Part shown: positions 1 through 8,707 of the stretch, piece after piece | How positions within the stretch are numbered: position 1 is the stretch's first letter | Layout of the letters: the number at the start of each line of letters is the position of its first letter | NCBI GenBank assembly: GCA_019239415.1 | Contig: JAFAZW010000039.1 | Span: 1 to 64,000 of the forward strand | DNA: 64,000 nucleotides | Direction: 5' to 3' | Origin: Alphaproteobacteria bacterium | Lineage (GTDB): Bacteria; Pseudomonadota; Alphaproteobacteria; Sphingomonadales; Sphingomonadaceae | Made by a program: the position numbers and the translations under genes | Notes under the pieces: generated by a model | What the model was told of the DNA's origin: nothing | The model's input: only the letters and a program-made list of their open reading frames with translations | Database searches by the model: none

Positions 1-599
1 AGCGGTTCGAGGGGAAAAGGTTCAACTCGCCCAACGACCTTACGGTCGGGCCGGACGGCGCGATCTGGTTCACCGATCCGCCCTACGGCCTCGACGGCCT
101 CGACGCCTCGCCGCTCAAGGAGCAAGCGGTCAACGGGGTGTACCGGAGGGCAGCGGACGGGAGGGTGTCGCGGGTCGAGCGGGAGCTGCGCTTTCCCAAC
201 GGCATCGCCTTCTCGCCCGGCGGCCGCACTCTCTACGTCTCGAACTCGGACCCCGCCCGGGCGGTGATCGTGGCCTGGGACGTGGGTCCCGGCGGACGGC
301 TCTCGCACCGGAGGATTTTCGCCGACATGACCGGACTCGTCCGGCGGGACCTGCCGGGACTCCCGGACGGGATGACCGTCGATTCCGGCGGGAACCTCTG
401 GGCGACCGGACCGGGAGGCGTCCACGTCTTCGCGCCGGACGGGCGGGAGCTGGGCCTGATCGCGACCGGCGCCGCCATCTCCAACTGCACCTTCGGCGGC
501 GCCGACGGCCGCACCCTCTACATGACCTCGACCCACCAGTTGGCGGCGCTTCGCACCAGCGTCCGCGGCGCCCCGCCGCGGCGCGCGAAAGGCCTGTGA
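1..599 (+). CDS. SMP-30/gluconolactonase-like protein, 3' part (5' end outside window)
   Basis: The reading frame is open from the window edge (first full codon at base 3) to TGA at 597-599, so the N-terminus is missing. Near the visible start it reads FNSPNDLTVGPDGAIWFTDP, which is the typical metal-binding segment of SMP-30/gluconolactonase/LRE-like beta-propellers (N, D and the GxxWFTDP strand). Further blades follow: NGIAFSPGGRTLYVSNS and LPDGMTVDSGGNLWATG. Family members hydrolyse sugar lactones such as gluconolactone. Its stop codon overlaps the ATG of the next gene, a GFOR-like oxidoreductase whose family makes aldonolactones, so a lactone-opening role fits the context. Substrate specificity is inference. 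Confidence 0.9.
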   Translation, partial: RFEGKRFNSPNDLTVGPDGAIWFTDPPYGLDGLDASPLKEQAVNGVYRRAADGRVSRVERELRFPNGIAFSPGGRTLYVSNSDPARAVIVAWDVGPGGRLSHRRIFADMTGLVRRDLPGLPDGMTVDSGGNLWATGPGGVHVFAPDGRELGLIATGAAISNCTFGGADGRTLYMTSTHQLAALRTSVRGAPPRRAKGL

Positions 600-1747
600 T
601 GCGCGACGAACTCTCCCGCCGCGCCATGCTCGGACTCGGGGCGGCGGCACTGCTGTCGACCCGGGGCGGCGCGCAGCCGGGGGACGGCGTCGGCTTCGCC
701 GTCGTCGGCCTCGGCAAGCTGTCGCAGGGGCAGATCCTGCCGGCCTTCCGCACCTGCCGCAGCGCCCGCCTCGCCGCCCTCGTCAGCGGCCATCCGGAAA
801 AGGCCCACCGCCTTGCCGCCGAGCAGAAGCTGCCGGAGAGCGCCGTCTATTCGTACGAGCGCTTCGACCGCATCGCCGCCGATCCGCGCATCGAGGCGGT
901 CTACATCGTCCTGCCGAACTTCCTCCACGCCGACTATACGATCCGCGCCCTCAAGGCGGGCAAGCACGTGCTGTGCGAGAAGCCGATGGCGACCAGCGTC
1001 GCCGACGCGGAGCGGATGGTCGCCGCGGCGAAGGCGGCGAACCGCAAGCTGATGATCGCCTATCGGTGCCAGTACGAGCCGCTGAACCTCTACGGCATGC
1101 GGCTGATGCGCCGCGGCGCCCTCGGCCGGCCGCGCCTCGTCGTCACCAACATGGGGCGGCAGTCGGACCTTGCCGACCCGTCCGACGCGTGGCGGCTCGA
1201 CATGCGCATGTCGGGCGGCGGCGCGCTCGCCGACATGGGCATCTACGGCATCAACGGCGCCCGCTACCTGCTGAACGAGGAGCCGGTCGCGGTGCGCGCC
1301 TGGGCGCAGACCGCCCGGCGCGACCCCCGCTTCCGCTCGGTCGAGGACCTGATCGCCTGGGAATTCCGCTTCCCCTCGGGGGCGATCTCCACCGGCACCA
1401 CCTCGTTCGACCAGGCGGGGACGATGGCGTGGGAGGTGTACGGGACGCGCGGCAAGATGGTGGCGGACCCCGGCTGCTTCTACGGCGGCAACCGCCTCGC
1501 CGTCTCCGCGGGCCCCGGCGACGGCCAGCCGAAGATCGCCGAGGTCGACCAGTTCGCCCGCGAGATGGACTGGATGGGCGACATCGTGCGGGGGCGCGCA
1601 CCGATGGTCTCGCCGGGGGAGGAGGGGCTGCAGGACATGCGCCTGATCCGCGCCATCCTCGAATCCGTCGCCCGCGGCGGCGCGACGGTGCCGACCGACT
1701 TCGGCTACCGCCGCGCGGTCGACCCGGCGAAGGCGGTGAGGGCGTGA
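599..1747 (+). CDS. GFOR-like Gfo/Idh/MocA-family oxidoreductase, Tat-type leader
   Basis: A 382-aa NAD(P)-dependent sugar oxidoreductase. The ATG overlaps the stop of the SMP-30 gene (TGATG). The N-terminus carries a twin-arginine-like leader (SRRAMLGLGAAALL), followed by the Rossmann motif FAVVGLGKLSQGQ (about 33-45), the family EKP motif (residues 127-129, LCEKPMATSVADAE) and the substrate-domain motif GGGALADMGIYGINGARYL (about 206-224, with D212). By recall the whole protein resembles Zymomonas glucose-fructose oxidoreductase, which is exported by Tat with bound NADP. It probably oxidises a sugar to its lactone in the periplasm, with the upstream SMP-30 protein opening the lactone. The exact sugar is unknown. 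The stop overlaps the start of the GH3 gene (GTGA), so the three genes form one operon. Confidence 0.9.
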   Translation: MRDELSRRAMLGLGAAALLSTRGGAQPGDGVGFAVVGLGKLSQGQILPAFRTCRSARLAALVSGHPEKAHRLAAEQKLPESAVYSYERFDRIAADPRIEAVYIVLPNFLHADYTIRALKAGKHVLCEKPMATSVADAERMVAAAKAANRKLMIAYRCQYEPLNLYGMRLMRRGALGRPRLVVTNMGRQSDLADPSDAWRLDMRMSGGGALADMGIYGINGARYLLNEEPVAVRAWAQTARRDPRFRSVEDLIAWEFRFPSGAISTGTTSFDQAGTMAWEVYGTRGKMVADPGCFYGGNRLAVSAGPGDGQPKIAEVDQFAREMDWMGDIVRGRAPMVSPGEEGLQDMRLIRAILESVARGGATVPTDFGYRRAVDPAKAVRA

Positions 1748-4338
1748 GGGCGCTGGCGCTCCTGCTCGCCCTCGCCGCCGGGCCCGCTGCGGCACAGGTC
1801 TGGCGCGATCCGTCGCAGCCCATCGACAAAAGGGTGGACGATCTCGTCGCGAGGCTGACGCTCGAGGAGAAGGCGGCGCAGATGCAGGACGGAACGCCGG
1901 GCATTCCGCGGCTCGGCATTCCTCCCTACTCCTTCTGGAACGAGGCGCTGCACGGCGTCGCCCGCGCCGGCGAGGCGACCGTCTTCCCGCAGGCGATCGG
2001 CATGGCGGCGACGTGGGACAAGGCATTGATCCGGGCCGAGGGCGAGGCGATCGCGATCGAGGCGCGGGCCAAGTTCAACCGGGCCCAGCGCGAGGGCAAT
2101 CGCGGCCGCTATTTCGGCCTCACCTTCTGGTCGCCGAACATCAACATCTTCCGCGACCCGCGCTGGGGCCGCGGCCAGGAGACACTGGGGGAGGACCCGT
2201 ACCTCACCGGAATCCTCGCCACCCAGTTCATCCGCGGCATCCAGGAGGGGCCTGACCCGGGCTACGCGCCGGCCCTCGCCGCCGCGAAACACCTCGCCGT
2301 CCACAGCGGTCCCGAACCGCTCCGCCACGGCTTCGACGTCAGGCCGTCGCGGCAGGATCTCGCCGAGACCTATCTCCCCGCGTTCCGCCGCACCGTGATC
2401 GAGGGACAGGTCGCTTCGATCATGTGCGCCTATAATGCGCTCGACGGAAAGCCGGCCTGCGCCAACCCGGAGCTGCTCACCGGCCTCGTCCGGCGCGACT
2501 GGGGCTTCAAAGGCTATGTCGTTTCGGATTGCGGGGCAATCGACGACATCGCGACCGGCCACCATTTCACCAAGAGCAACGTCGAGGCCGTCGCGGCGGC
2601 GGTGAAGGCGGGGACCGACCTCGCCTGCGACATGAAGGACGAATATCTCGACATCCCCAAGGCGGTGCGGGCCGGGCTGCTCGCCGAAGCCGAAGTCGAC
2701 GCGGCGCTGAAGCGGGTGCTCGCCGGCCGCATGCGCCTCGGCCTGTTCGACCCGCCGGAATGGGGCCGCTATGCCGCGATCCATCCTTGGGAAAATCATA
2801 ACCGCGCGCACCAGGATCTTGCCGCGCGCGCCGCCCAGGAATCCATCGTGCTCCTCAGCAACGACGGCATTCTCCCGCTCGCGCCGAGGAAGCGAATCGC
2901 GGTCATCGGCCCCGGCGCGGCGTCGCTGATCAGCCTCGAGGGCAATTATAACGGTACGCCGATCGGAGCGACCCTGCCGGTCGACGCGCTGGGGGGCGAT
3001 TATGCCCAGGGCTCCGCCTTCGTCGAAGGTGCCGCCGTGCCGGTGCCGCGAACCGCGCTGAAGGGGGTGCACGCAAGCTTTTACGCGGGCACCGAGCTGG
3101 CCGGCGCCCCGGTCGCCGTGGTCGAGGAAAAGGAGATCGACCACAATTGGAACTGGATCGCTCCCGCCGCCGGCGTCGATCCGCACAGCTTCTCGGTGCG
3201 CTGGGAGGGAATCCTGCAGGTCCCCGCCGCGGGCGACTACAGCTTCGAGCTCCAGCGCCGGCGGTGCGATGCGGCAGCCGAGGTCGAGCGCTACGCGATC
3301 CGCCTCGAAGGCGCCGAGCCGTTGCGCGTGGAGAGCGCCTGCTCGGCCCGCGATGCCGGCGAGGGCCGCGTGGTCAGGCTCCACGCGCCGGACGCCAGGC
3401 CGCGCCGGCTGGCGATCGAATATGCCCACCGGTCGCCGTCTTACGCACCGGCGATCACCTTTGCGTGGCAAGCCCCCGCCGAGGCATTGCGGTCGCAAGC
3501 CGTGGCCGTTGCCGAGCAGGCCGACGTGGTGGTCGCCTTCGTCGGGCTCACCGCCTGGCTCGAGGGCGAGGAGATGCCGGTGAAGGTTGCCGGCTTCGAA
3601 GGCGGCGACCGCACCGACATCCGCCTGCCGGAGGTGCAGCGGCGCCTGCTCGCCGCGCTCGAGGCGACGGGCAAGCCGGTGGTGATCGTGCTCCAGAGCG
3701 GCTCCGCCGTCGCGCTCGGCACCGAGGGGAGGCGCGCCGCGGCCGTGCTGGAAGCGTGGTACGGCGGCGAGAAGGGCGGCGAGGCCGTGTCGGCGGTGCT
3801 GTCCGGAGCCGTCAACCCGGCGGGGCGCCTGCCGGTGACCTTCTACGCGGCCAACGACCAACTGCCGCCCTTCGCCGACTATGCGATGGCCAGCCGCACC
3901 TATCGCTACTTCCGCGGCGCGCCGGAATATCCGTTCGGCCACGGTCTCAGCTACACGCGCTTCGCCTATTCGCGCCTCTCCGTCGCGAAGCCGCGGGTCC
4001 GCGCCGGCGAGGGACAGGAGGTGCGCGTGACGGTCCGCAATGCCGGCGGCGTCGCCGGCGACGAGGTGGTCCAGCTCTACCTGGAGACGCCGTCGCTGTC
4101 CGGCATGCCTCGGCGTTCGTTGAAAGGCTTCGAGCGCGTCCATCTTGCGAAGGGCGAGACGCGCACCGTGTCCTTCCTTCTCGCCCCGCGCGACCTCGCC
4201 TTCGCCGACGCGGCGGGCGCGATGCGGGTGCGGGCGGCGGATTATTCCGTGTGGGTCGGCGGCGGCCAGCCTCGCACCGGCGCGCCCGGCTCGGCGGCGT
4301 CCTTCCGCGTGACGGGCGAGGCGGTCATGCCGCGCTAG
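1744..4338 (+). CDS. Secreted GH3 beta-glycosidase (glucosidase/xylosidase) with PA14 insert
   Basis: I chose the GTG start at 1744 because it overlaps the previous stop (GTGA) and yields a clean signal peptide (MRALALLLALAAGPAAAQ). The protein is 864 aa. The GH3 N-terminal barrel begins at RVDDLVARLTLEEKAAQM; the nucleophile is D262 in KGYVVSDCGAI. A second alpha/beta domain starts near IVLLSNDGILPL. A PA14-like segment (GILQVPAAGDYSFELQ, roughly residues 440-580) sits inside it, and a fibronectin-III-like domain closes the protein (about 740-850). Family members release glucose or xylose from beta-linked oligosaccharides; this one is probably periplasmic. Its last 14 bases overlap the end of the convergent MFS gene. 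Confidence 0.93.
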   Translation: MRALALLLALAAGPAAAQVWRDPSQPIDKRVDDLVARLTLEEKAAQMQDGTPGIPRLGIPPYSFWNEALHGVARAGEATVFPQAIGMAATWDKALIRAEGEAIAIEARAKFNRAQREGNRGRYFGLTFWSPNINIFRDPRWGRGQETLGEDPYLTGILATQFIRGIQEGPDPGYAPALAAAKHLAVHSGPEPLRHGFDVRPSRQDLAETYLPAFRRTVIEGQVASIMCAYNALDGKPACANPELLTGLVRRDWGFKGYVVSDCGAIDDIATGHHFTKSNVEAVAAAVKAGTDLACDMKDEYLDIPKAVRAGLLAEAEVDAALKRVLAGRMRLGLFDPPEWGRYAAIHPWENHNRAHQDLAARAAQESIVLLSNDGILPLAPRKRIAVIGPGAASLISLEGNYNGTPIGATLPVDALGGDYAQGSAFVEGAAVPVPRTALKGVHASFYAGTELAGAPVAVVEEKEIDHNWNWIAPAAGVDPHSFSVRWEGILQVPAAGDYSFELQRRRCDAAAEVERYAIRLEGAEPLRVESACSARDAGEGRVVRLHAPDARPRRLAIEYAHRSPSYAPAITFAWQAPAEALRSQAVAVAEQADVVVAFVGLTAWLEGEEMPVKVAGFEGGDRTDIRLPEVQRRLLAALEATGKPVVIVLQSGSAVALGTEGRRAAAVLEAWYGGEKGGEAVSAVLSGAVNPAGRLPVTFYAANDQLPPFADYAMASRTYRYFRGAPEYPFGHGLSYTRFAYSRLSVAKPRVRAGEGQEVRVTVRNAGGVAGDEVVQLYLETPSLSGMPRRSLKGFERVHLAKGETRTVSFLLAPRDLAFADAAGAMRVRAADYSVWVGGGQPRTGAPGSAASFRVTGEAVMPR

Positions 4339-5617
4339 ACGCGAACTTGGTCACCGGTTCGTACTTCGGGTTGATCAGGTGCACGACAGCCAGCGCGACC
4401 AGGTAGGCGCCGCCGGCGACGATGAAGATGGGGGTGTAGGAGCCCAGGGTCTGGAGCACCCAGCCGGCATATTTCGCCATCAGCATGCCGCCCGCGGCGC
4501 CGGCGAAGCCGCCGAGGCCGACGACCGAGCCGATCGCCCACCGCGGGAACAGGTCGGCCGGCATGGCGAAGAGGTTCGCCGAAAAGCCCTGGTGGCCGGC
4601 GCAGGCGAGGCCGATGAGGAGCACGGCGAGCCACACGCTCGGCGCGGCCATCGCGAAGGCGACGGGGACGACGCCGAGGGCGGCGCCGAGCATCGCGCGC
4701 TTGCGGGCGCGGCCGAGGCCGGTGCCGCGGGCGAGCAGGCGGGAGCTGTGCCAGCCGCCGAGCACCGAGCCGACGTCGGCAAGGACGTAGATGGCGACGA
4801 GCGGCGGTCCGAAGCCCTTGAGGTCGAGGCCGTGCCGCTTGGCGAAGAAGTCGGGAAGCCAGAAGAGGAAGGTCCACCACACCGGGTCGATCAGGAAGCG
4901 GCCCGCCATGTAGGCCCAGGCCTGACGGGTCGCGAGCAGGCGGCGCCAGGCGGCCGGCTGCTGCTCCGCGATCGGCTCCGATTCAATGTAGGCGAGCTCG
5001 GCGGCGCCGACGCCGGGATGCTGCCGCGGCGCCCGATAGTAAAGCAGCCAGGCGGCGAGCCAGACGAGGTTGAAAAGGCCGGTGACGACGAACGCCGCCT
5101 GCCAGCCCATGGCGAGCGCGATCGCCGGCACCACCATCGGGGTCACCACCGCCCCGACATTGGCGCCGGCGTTGAACAGGCCGATGGCGAGCGCCCGCTC
5201 GCGGCGCGGGAACCAGGCGCTGGCCGCCGCCAGGGCCGCCGGATAGGTGCCGGATTCGCCCGCCGCGAGGAGGATGCGCACGAAGGTGAAGCCGGCGGTG
5301 GTGCGGAACAAGGCGTGCGCCATGTGCGCGGCCGTCCAGACGGCCATGGCGAGCGCGTAGCCGAGCCTGGGCCCGATCCGGTCGATGAGCCGGCCGAACA
5401 GCAGGAAGCCGATGCCATACGCCGCCTGGAACCAGAAGACGACGTCGCCATAGCCGGTTTCCGTCCAGCCGTAGAGGTGCTGGAGCGTCGGCTTCAGCAC
5501 CGACAGGACGAGCCGGTCGACGTAGGAGAGGACGATTGCGGCGAAGAGGAGGCCGCAGATCAGCCAGCGGATGTGGCCGGGGCGACCGGAGCCGGAGGCG
5601 GTTGCGGCTTCGCTCAG
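4325..5617 (-). CDS. MFS transporter, ExuT/hexuronate-like (likely CTG start)
   Basis: A twelve-helix MFS permease of the anion:cation symporter type, resembling ExuT hexuronate transporters (SYVDRLVLSVLKPTLQ, FRTTAGFTFVRILLAAGES, then GTYPAALAAASAWFPRRERA). The first GTG lies at 5500, but starting there would delete helix 1. The same frame continues upstream with IRWLICGLLFAAIVLSYVDR, a typical MFS first helix. No ATG, GTG or TTG exists between that helix and the upstream TAG. The best candidate is CTG at 5617, preceded by GGGGAGAGG, which gives 430 aa, the usual family length. A LacI-type palindrome lies 20 bases upstream. Substrate is probably a hexuronate or aldonate, matching the neighbouring lactone and glycosidase genes. 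The start codon remains uncertain. Confidence 0.85.
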   Translation of the reverse strand: MSEAATASGSGRPGHIRWLICGLLFAAIVLSYVDRLVLSVLKPTLQHLYGWTETGYGDVVFWFQAAYGIGFLLFGRLIDRIGPRLGYALAMAVWTAAHMAHALFRTTAGFTFVRILLAAGESGTYPAALAAASAWFPRRERALAIGLFNAGANVGAVVTPMVVPAIALAMGWQAAFVVTGLFNLVWLAAWLLYYRAPRQHPGVGAAELAYIESEPIAEQQPAAWRRLLATRQAWAYMAGRFLIDPVWWTFLFWLPDFFAKRHGLDLKGFGPPLVAIYVLADVGSVLGGWHSSRLLARGTGLGRARKRAMLGAALGVVPVAFAMAAPSVWLAVLLIGLACAGHQGFSANLFAMPADLFPRWAIGSVVGLGGFAGAAGGMLMAKYAGWVLQTLGSYTPIFIVAGGAYLVALAVVHLINPKYEPVTKFASSAA

Positions 5618-5636
5618 CGGACCTCTCCCCAGCTGA

Positions 5637-5650
5637 TGTGAGCGCTAACA
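5637..5650. promoter_or_regulatory. LacI/GalR-family operator candidate
   Basis: TGTGAGCGCTAACA is a near-perfect palindrome around AGCGCT, matching the general pattern of LacI-family operators in sugar clusters of alpha- and gammaproteobacteria (TGNNAGCGCTNNCA). It lies just upstream of the ExuT-like transporter, so it would control that gene. The regulator that binds it is not identified; the LacI-type gene at 14 kb seems to use a different motif. Confidence 0.6.
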
Positions 5651-5675
5651 GTCTTGGGTGGAGGGCGAAGTGTCA

Positions 5676-5873
5676 AGCTCCTCCCCGGAACGGGGAGGGG
5701 GACCGCACGAAGTGCGGTGGAGGGGGCCCCGACTCAGTTGCGGCGGAGCGGTGGGCCCCCTCCACCACCGCCTTCGGCGGCGTGTTGGAGCGAGATCGGG
5801 TCCCCCGGACCCGATCTTGGCCTGCCGGGGGCAGTCCAAAGCTCCAACACCCTCCCCGTTCCGGGGAGGAGCT
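5676..5873. repeat. Intergenic palindromic repeat element, copy 1
   Basis: The element is bounded by exactly inverted 24-base arms (5676-5699 and 5850-5873, built on CTCCTCCCCGGAACGGGG). Inside are further inverted segments such as CCGCACGAAGTGCGG and a pair of GGGGGCCC/GGGCCCCC blocks. Its right end overlaps the stop codon of virB11. A related element occupies 23206-23340. It codes for nothing recognisable and could also act as a transcription terminator for the convergent-facing ends here. Confidence 0.85.
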
Positions 5874-6879
5874 AAGAGCGGAGCACGACCTCCGCGACGC
5901 GGCGCTTGCCGCCGGTGCGGGTGAGCTGGACGTAGACGTCGATCGTGCGGCTGACATAGTGGCGGACGTCGTCGCGGCCGAGCTGGGTGCCGCCCTGGAG
6001 GACGAGGAGCACGATCTGCTCGACGGCGCGCTCGGGGCTGTCGGCGTGGACGGTGGTCATCGAGCCGGGATGGCCGGTGTTGACGGCGCGCAGGAACGCA
6101 TAGGCTTCGGGCCCGCGCAGCTCGCCGAGGATGATGCGGTCCGGGCGCATGCGCAGCGACGCGCCGACCAGGTCGTCGGCGCTCACCTGCGCCTCCCCCA
6201 ATGCGCTGCGGGCGGCGAGGAGGCCGACCATGTTCTCGTGGGCGACGGCGAGCTCGGGCGTGTCCTCGATGAGGATCAGCCGCTCCTCCGGCGGCACCTC
6301 GCGCAGCAGGGCGTTGAGGAAGGTCGTCTTGCCGGTCGAGGTGCCGCCGGAGACGAGGATGTTCTTGCGCGCCTTGACCGCGGCGGCGAGGAGGCCGGCA
6401 ATGTCGCCCCGCTGCAGCATCGCGGCGAGGGCGCGGTCGGTCTCGTCCGTGTCGAAGCCGTGGCGCGCCCGGGTCTCGGCGAAGGCGCCGGTCGCGACAT
6501 AATCGTCGAGCGCGAGGTCCGGCGAGACGTGCTTGCGGATGGCGATCGCCATCGGGCCGCGCGTCGCCGGCGGCGCGACGACCTGGACGCGGGCGCCGTC
6601 GGGAAGCGTCGCGGAGAGCAGGGGATGCTCGCGGCTGATGCCCTGGTGCGAAAGCGCGGCGATCTGGCGGGCGAGGCGGGCGAGGGTGGCCGCGTCCAGC
6701 CCCGGCGCGTCGTGCCGCTCGATGGCGCCGCCGGTCGTCTCCGCCCAGATCTCGCCGGGACGGTTGACGTAGATGTCGGTGACGTCCGGCCGCGCCAGCA
6801 TGCCGGTGAGCGGCGCGAGATAGGCGCGAAGATAGACGCCCGGCTCGCCCGTCGGCGCGGCGGCGGCCGCGGCGCTCAC
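5872..6879 (-). CDS. virB11: VirB11-type secretion ATPase
   Basis: A 335-aa hexameric ATPase of the type IV secretion system, acting at the cytoplasmic face of the inner membrane. GTG at 6879 is the start because it overlaps the virB10 stop (GTGA). The N-terminal domain contains VTDIYVNRPGEIWAE; the Walker A is GGTSTGKT (178-185), followed by the LIEDTPEL Asp box, the GELRGPEAYAFLRAVNTGHPG segment around Walker B and the MTTVHADSP His box. All key ATPase motifs are intact. It is the last gene of the virB operon and ends against the palindromic repeat at 5676-5873. Confidence 0.95.
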   Translation of the reverse strand: MSAAAAAAPTGEPGVYLRAYLAPLTGMLARPDVTDIYVNRPGEIWAETTGGAIERHDAPGLDAATLARLARQIAALSHQGISREHPLLSATLPDGARVQVVAPPATRGPMAIAIRKHVSPDLALDDYVATGAFAETRARHGFDTDETDRALAAMLQRGDIAGLLAAAVKARKNILVSGGTSTGKTTFLNALLREVPPEERLILIEDTPELAVAHENMVGLLAARSALGEAQVSADDLVGASLRMRPDRIILGELRGPEAYAFLRAVNTGHPGSMTTVHADSPERAVEQIVLLVLQGGTQLGRDDVRHYVSRTIDVYVQLTRTGGKRRVAEVVLRS

Positions 6880-8012
6880 TGGCCCTTTCCGGAGCCCGTG
6901 CCCGAGAAGTCGAGGTCGCGGGCGACGAAGACGCTGAGGCTGGTGCCGGCCGGCACCGTGATCGTCGGGACGATCCGCGCCGACTGGAGGAGCTGCGGCG
7001 CCAGCGTCTGGGTCGAGCCGGGCAGCGCGACGACGACGCTGCTCGACGCGGCGCGCGAGGCGAGGTTGACGCCGACGTCGAGCGCCGACTGGAGGATCGC
7101 GCCGGCGAACCGCTCCCAGAAATGGCTGTTGTAATGGCCGCTGACGCCGCCGCGGCCCAATGTGTCGCTGGCCGGCGAGGCGAGGGCGATGGTGACGCCG
7201 TCGGGGCGGATCAGGCGCGTCCAGTTGATCAGCGCCCGTTTCTGCCCCGGCTGGACGTCGGCGCGATATTCGCCGGTGAGGCGGCTGCCGCGCGGGATGA
7301 GGATGCGGGCGCCGTCGAAGCCGCGCACGTCGCGCGAGACGACGGCGCGGGCGAAGCCGGGGCGGGTCGAGTCGAACGCGGTTTCCAGCACCGCGGGGAT
7401 CAGGGTGCCCTGCGCCACCGTCCATCCGCGGTTGGCGAAGACCCCGGCCCGGACCCGGCCGCCGCCCTGCTGGCCGCCGAGCGCCTGCGCGTCGGTCGCC
7501 GCCTGCTGGGCGGCGATGGCGGGCGGCGGGGTGGGCGGCGCGTTGGTCGTGTCGATGACGAGCGCCGGGCTGTTCGACGAACGCTGCGGCACGGGCTGCG
7601 GGATCGGCATCGGCTGCTGGATGTAGACGGGCGGCGCGGGCGGTGGTGGCGGCGCCGGGCGCGGCGCCGCCACCACCGGCAGCGGCCGTGGCTGGGGCGG
7701 CGCGAGCGCCACCTGCACCGGCGGCGGCGGCGCCGGCGCGACCGCCGGCGGAACGTAGAGCGGCGGCGGCGCGGCGGCCGTCCCGGCGTCCGCGCCGCGT
7801 GCCGTCACCGGCGGCTGCGACGCCGTCTGGCGCCGCGCATTGAGGACGATGAACAGCAGCAGGGCGACGAGGGCGATGCCGATGCCGATCGCCAGGCCGG
7901 ACGCACCGCGCCGGGGGAGGGCGACGACCGGCCGCACGCCGTCCTCGCGCGCGGCGGCGGCGTCGCCGCGCGCGGCCAGGCGCGGATCGACCGGAGGCGT
8001 GACGCTCGCCAT
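6876..8012 (-). CDS. virB10: VirB10-type T4SS core-complex protein
   Basis: A 378-aa protein with a cytoplasmic N-terminus, one inner-membrane helix (ASGLAIGIGIALVALLLFIVLNARR, about 37-61), a long Pro-rich periplasmic linker rich in PPPP and VPQP stretches, and the C-terminal TrbI/VirB10 domain (GTLIPAVLETAFDSTRPG, then RGSRLTGEYRADVQPGQKR). It spans both membranes and links the ATPases to the outer-membrane ring. Its ATG overlaps the virB9 stop by one base and its stop overlaps virB11. Confidence 0.95.
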   Translation of the reverse strand: MASVTPPVDPRLAARGDAAAAREDGVRPVVALPRRGASGLAIGIGIALVALLLFIVLNARRQTASQPPVTARGADAGTAAAPPPLYVPPAVAPAPPPPVQVALAPPQPRPLPVVAAPRPAPPPPPAPPVYIQQPMPIPQPVPQRSSNSPALVIDTTNAPPTPPPAIAAQQAATDAQALGGQQGGGRVRAGVFANRGWTVAQGTLIPAVLETAFDSTRPGFARAVVSRDVRGFDGARILIPRGSRLTGEYRADVQPGQKRALINWTRLIRPDGVTIALASPASDTLGRGGVSGHYNSHFWERFAGAILQSALDVGVNLASRAASSSVVVALPGSTQTLAPQLLQSARIVPTITVPAGTSLSVFVARDLDFSGTGSGKGQ

Positions 8013-8707
8013 TATTTGTCCACCCTAACGCGCGTTGCCGTCGCGACCGCCTTGTCGATGCGGAAGACCAGCTTCTGGGCGACGCTGTCGATGACGAAGA
8101 CGTCGTCGCGCATCATGCCGTTGACCAGCATCTCCTTGCCGCCCTCGCCGACGGCATAGACCGCGGGAAGCGCCTGGTCGCGCGTCCAGCGTATGTAGGT
8201 GTGCTTGCCGTCGTCGCTGATCTCGCTCGGCCGCAGCGCCCGGTCGCCGCCGAGCCGGTAGCGGCCTTCGCCGGTGGCGCTCGGCGCGTCGTCCGAGGCG
8301 CCGGCGCGCGCGTCCGGGTAGCGGAAGCGGATCGTGTAGGCCATGTCGCCGGCGCCGCCGGCCAGCGGCTCGAGCTGGAAATTGTAGAGCCGGACCGAGG
8401 TGACGACCGTCATGTTGGTCGAGACGCCGCCGGTGATCGCCTTGACGAAGAGATGGTCGCCGCGGTGGTTGGCGGTGACCTGCCAGGCGCTGCTGTCGCC
8501 GACCGCGACATTCTCGACCTGCTCGTCGGGCGAGAGCTCCACCGTCACCGAATAGCCGGGGGCGCCCTGGATCAGCACGACCTGGTCGGGGGCGAAGTCG
8601 ACCGACTGGATGCGCGGATCGCCGGTGCCCGGCTTCGGCCGGACCTGGGCGGCGAGCGGCGCCGCGGCGAGGATCATCCCCGCCAAGAAGAGGAGGAGGT
8701 TCCTCAC
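8012..8707 (-). CDS. virB9: VirB9-type T4SS outer-membrane core protein
   Basis: The GTG at 8707 overlaps the virB8 stop (GTGA) and gives a 231-aa protein with a signal peptide (MRNLLLFLAGMILAAAPLAAQ). The CagX/VirB9 fold follows: DPRIQSVDFAPDQVVLIQGAPG near the N-terminus and GKHTYIRWTRDQALPAVYAV toward the C-terminus. VirB9 forms the outer-membrane ring with VirB10 and normally with the lipoprotein VirB7; no virB7 is visible in this operon. Confidence 0.94.
   Translation of the reverse strand: MRNLLLFLAGMILAAAPLAAQVRPKPGTGDPRIQSVDFAPDQVVLIQGAPGYSVTVELSPDEQVENVAVGDSSAWQVTANHRGDHLFVKAITGGVSTNMTVVTSVRLYNFQLEPLAGGAGDMAYTIRFRYPDARAGASDDAPSATGEGRYRLGGDRALRPSEISDDGKHTYIRWTRDQALPAVYAVGEGGKEMLVNGMMRDDVFVIDSVAQKLVFRIDKAVATATRVRVDK

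Noticed and set aside
973-1743. N-terminal extension of the GH3 frame by 257 codons
   Set aside because: The extension overlaps the oxidoreductase gene and reads as Arg/Pro-rich text; a clean signal peptide starts at GTG 1744.
5872-6879. The VirB11-type ATPase as a replacement for the missing CpaF motor
   Set aside because: It is translationally coupled to virB10 and 50 kb away from the tad operon; nothing in its sequence indicates a CpaF-type N-terminal domain.
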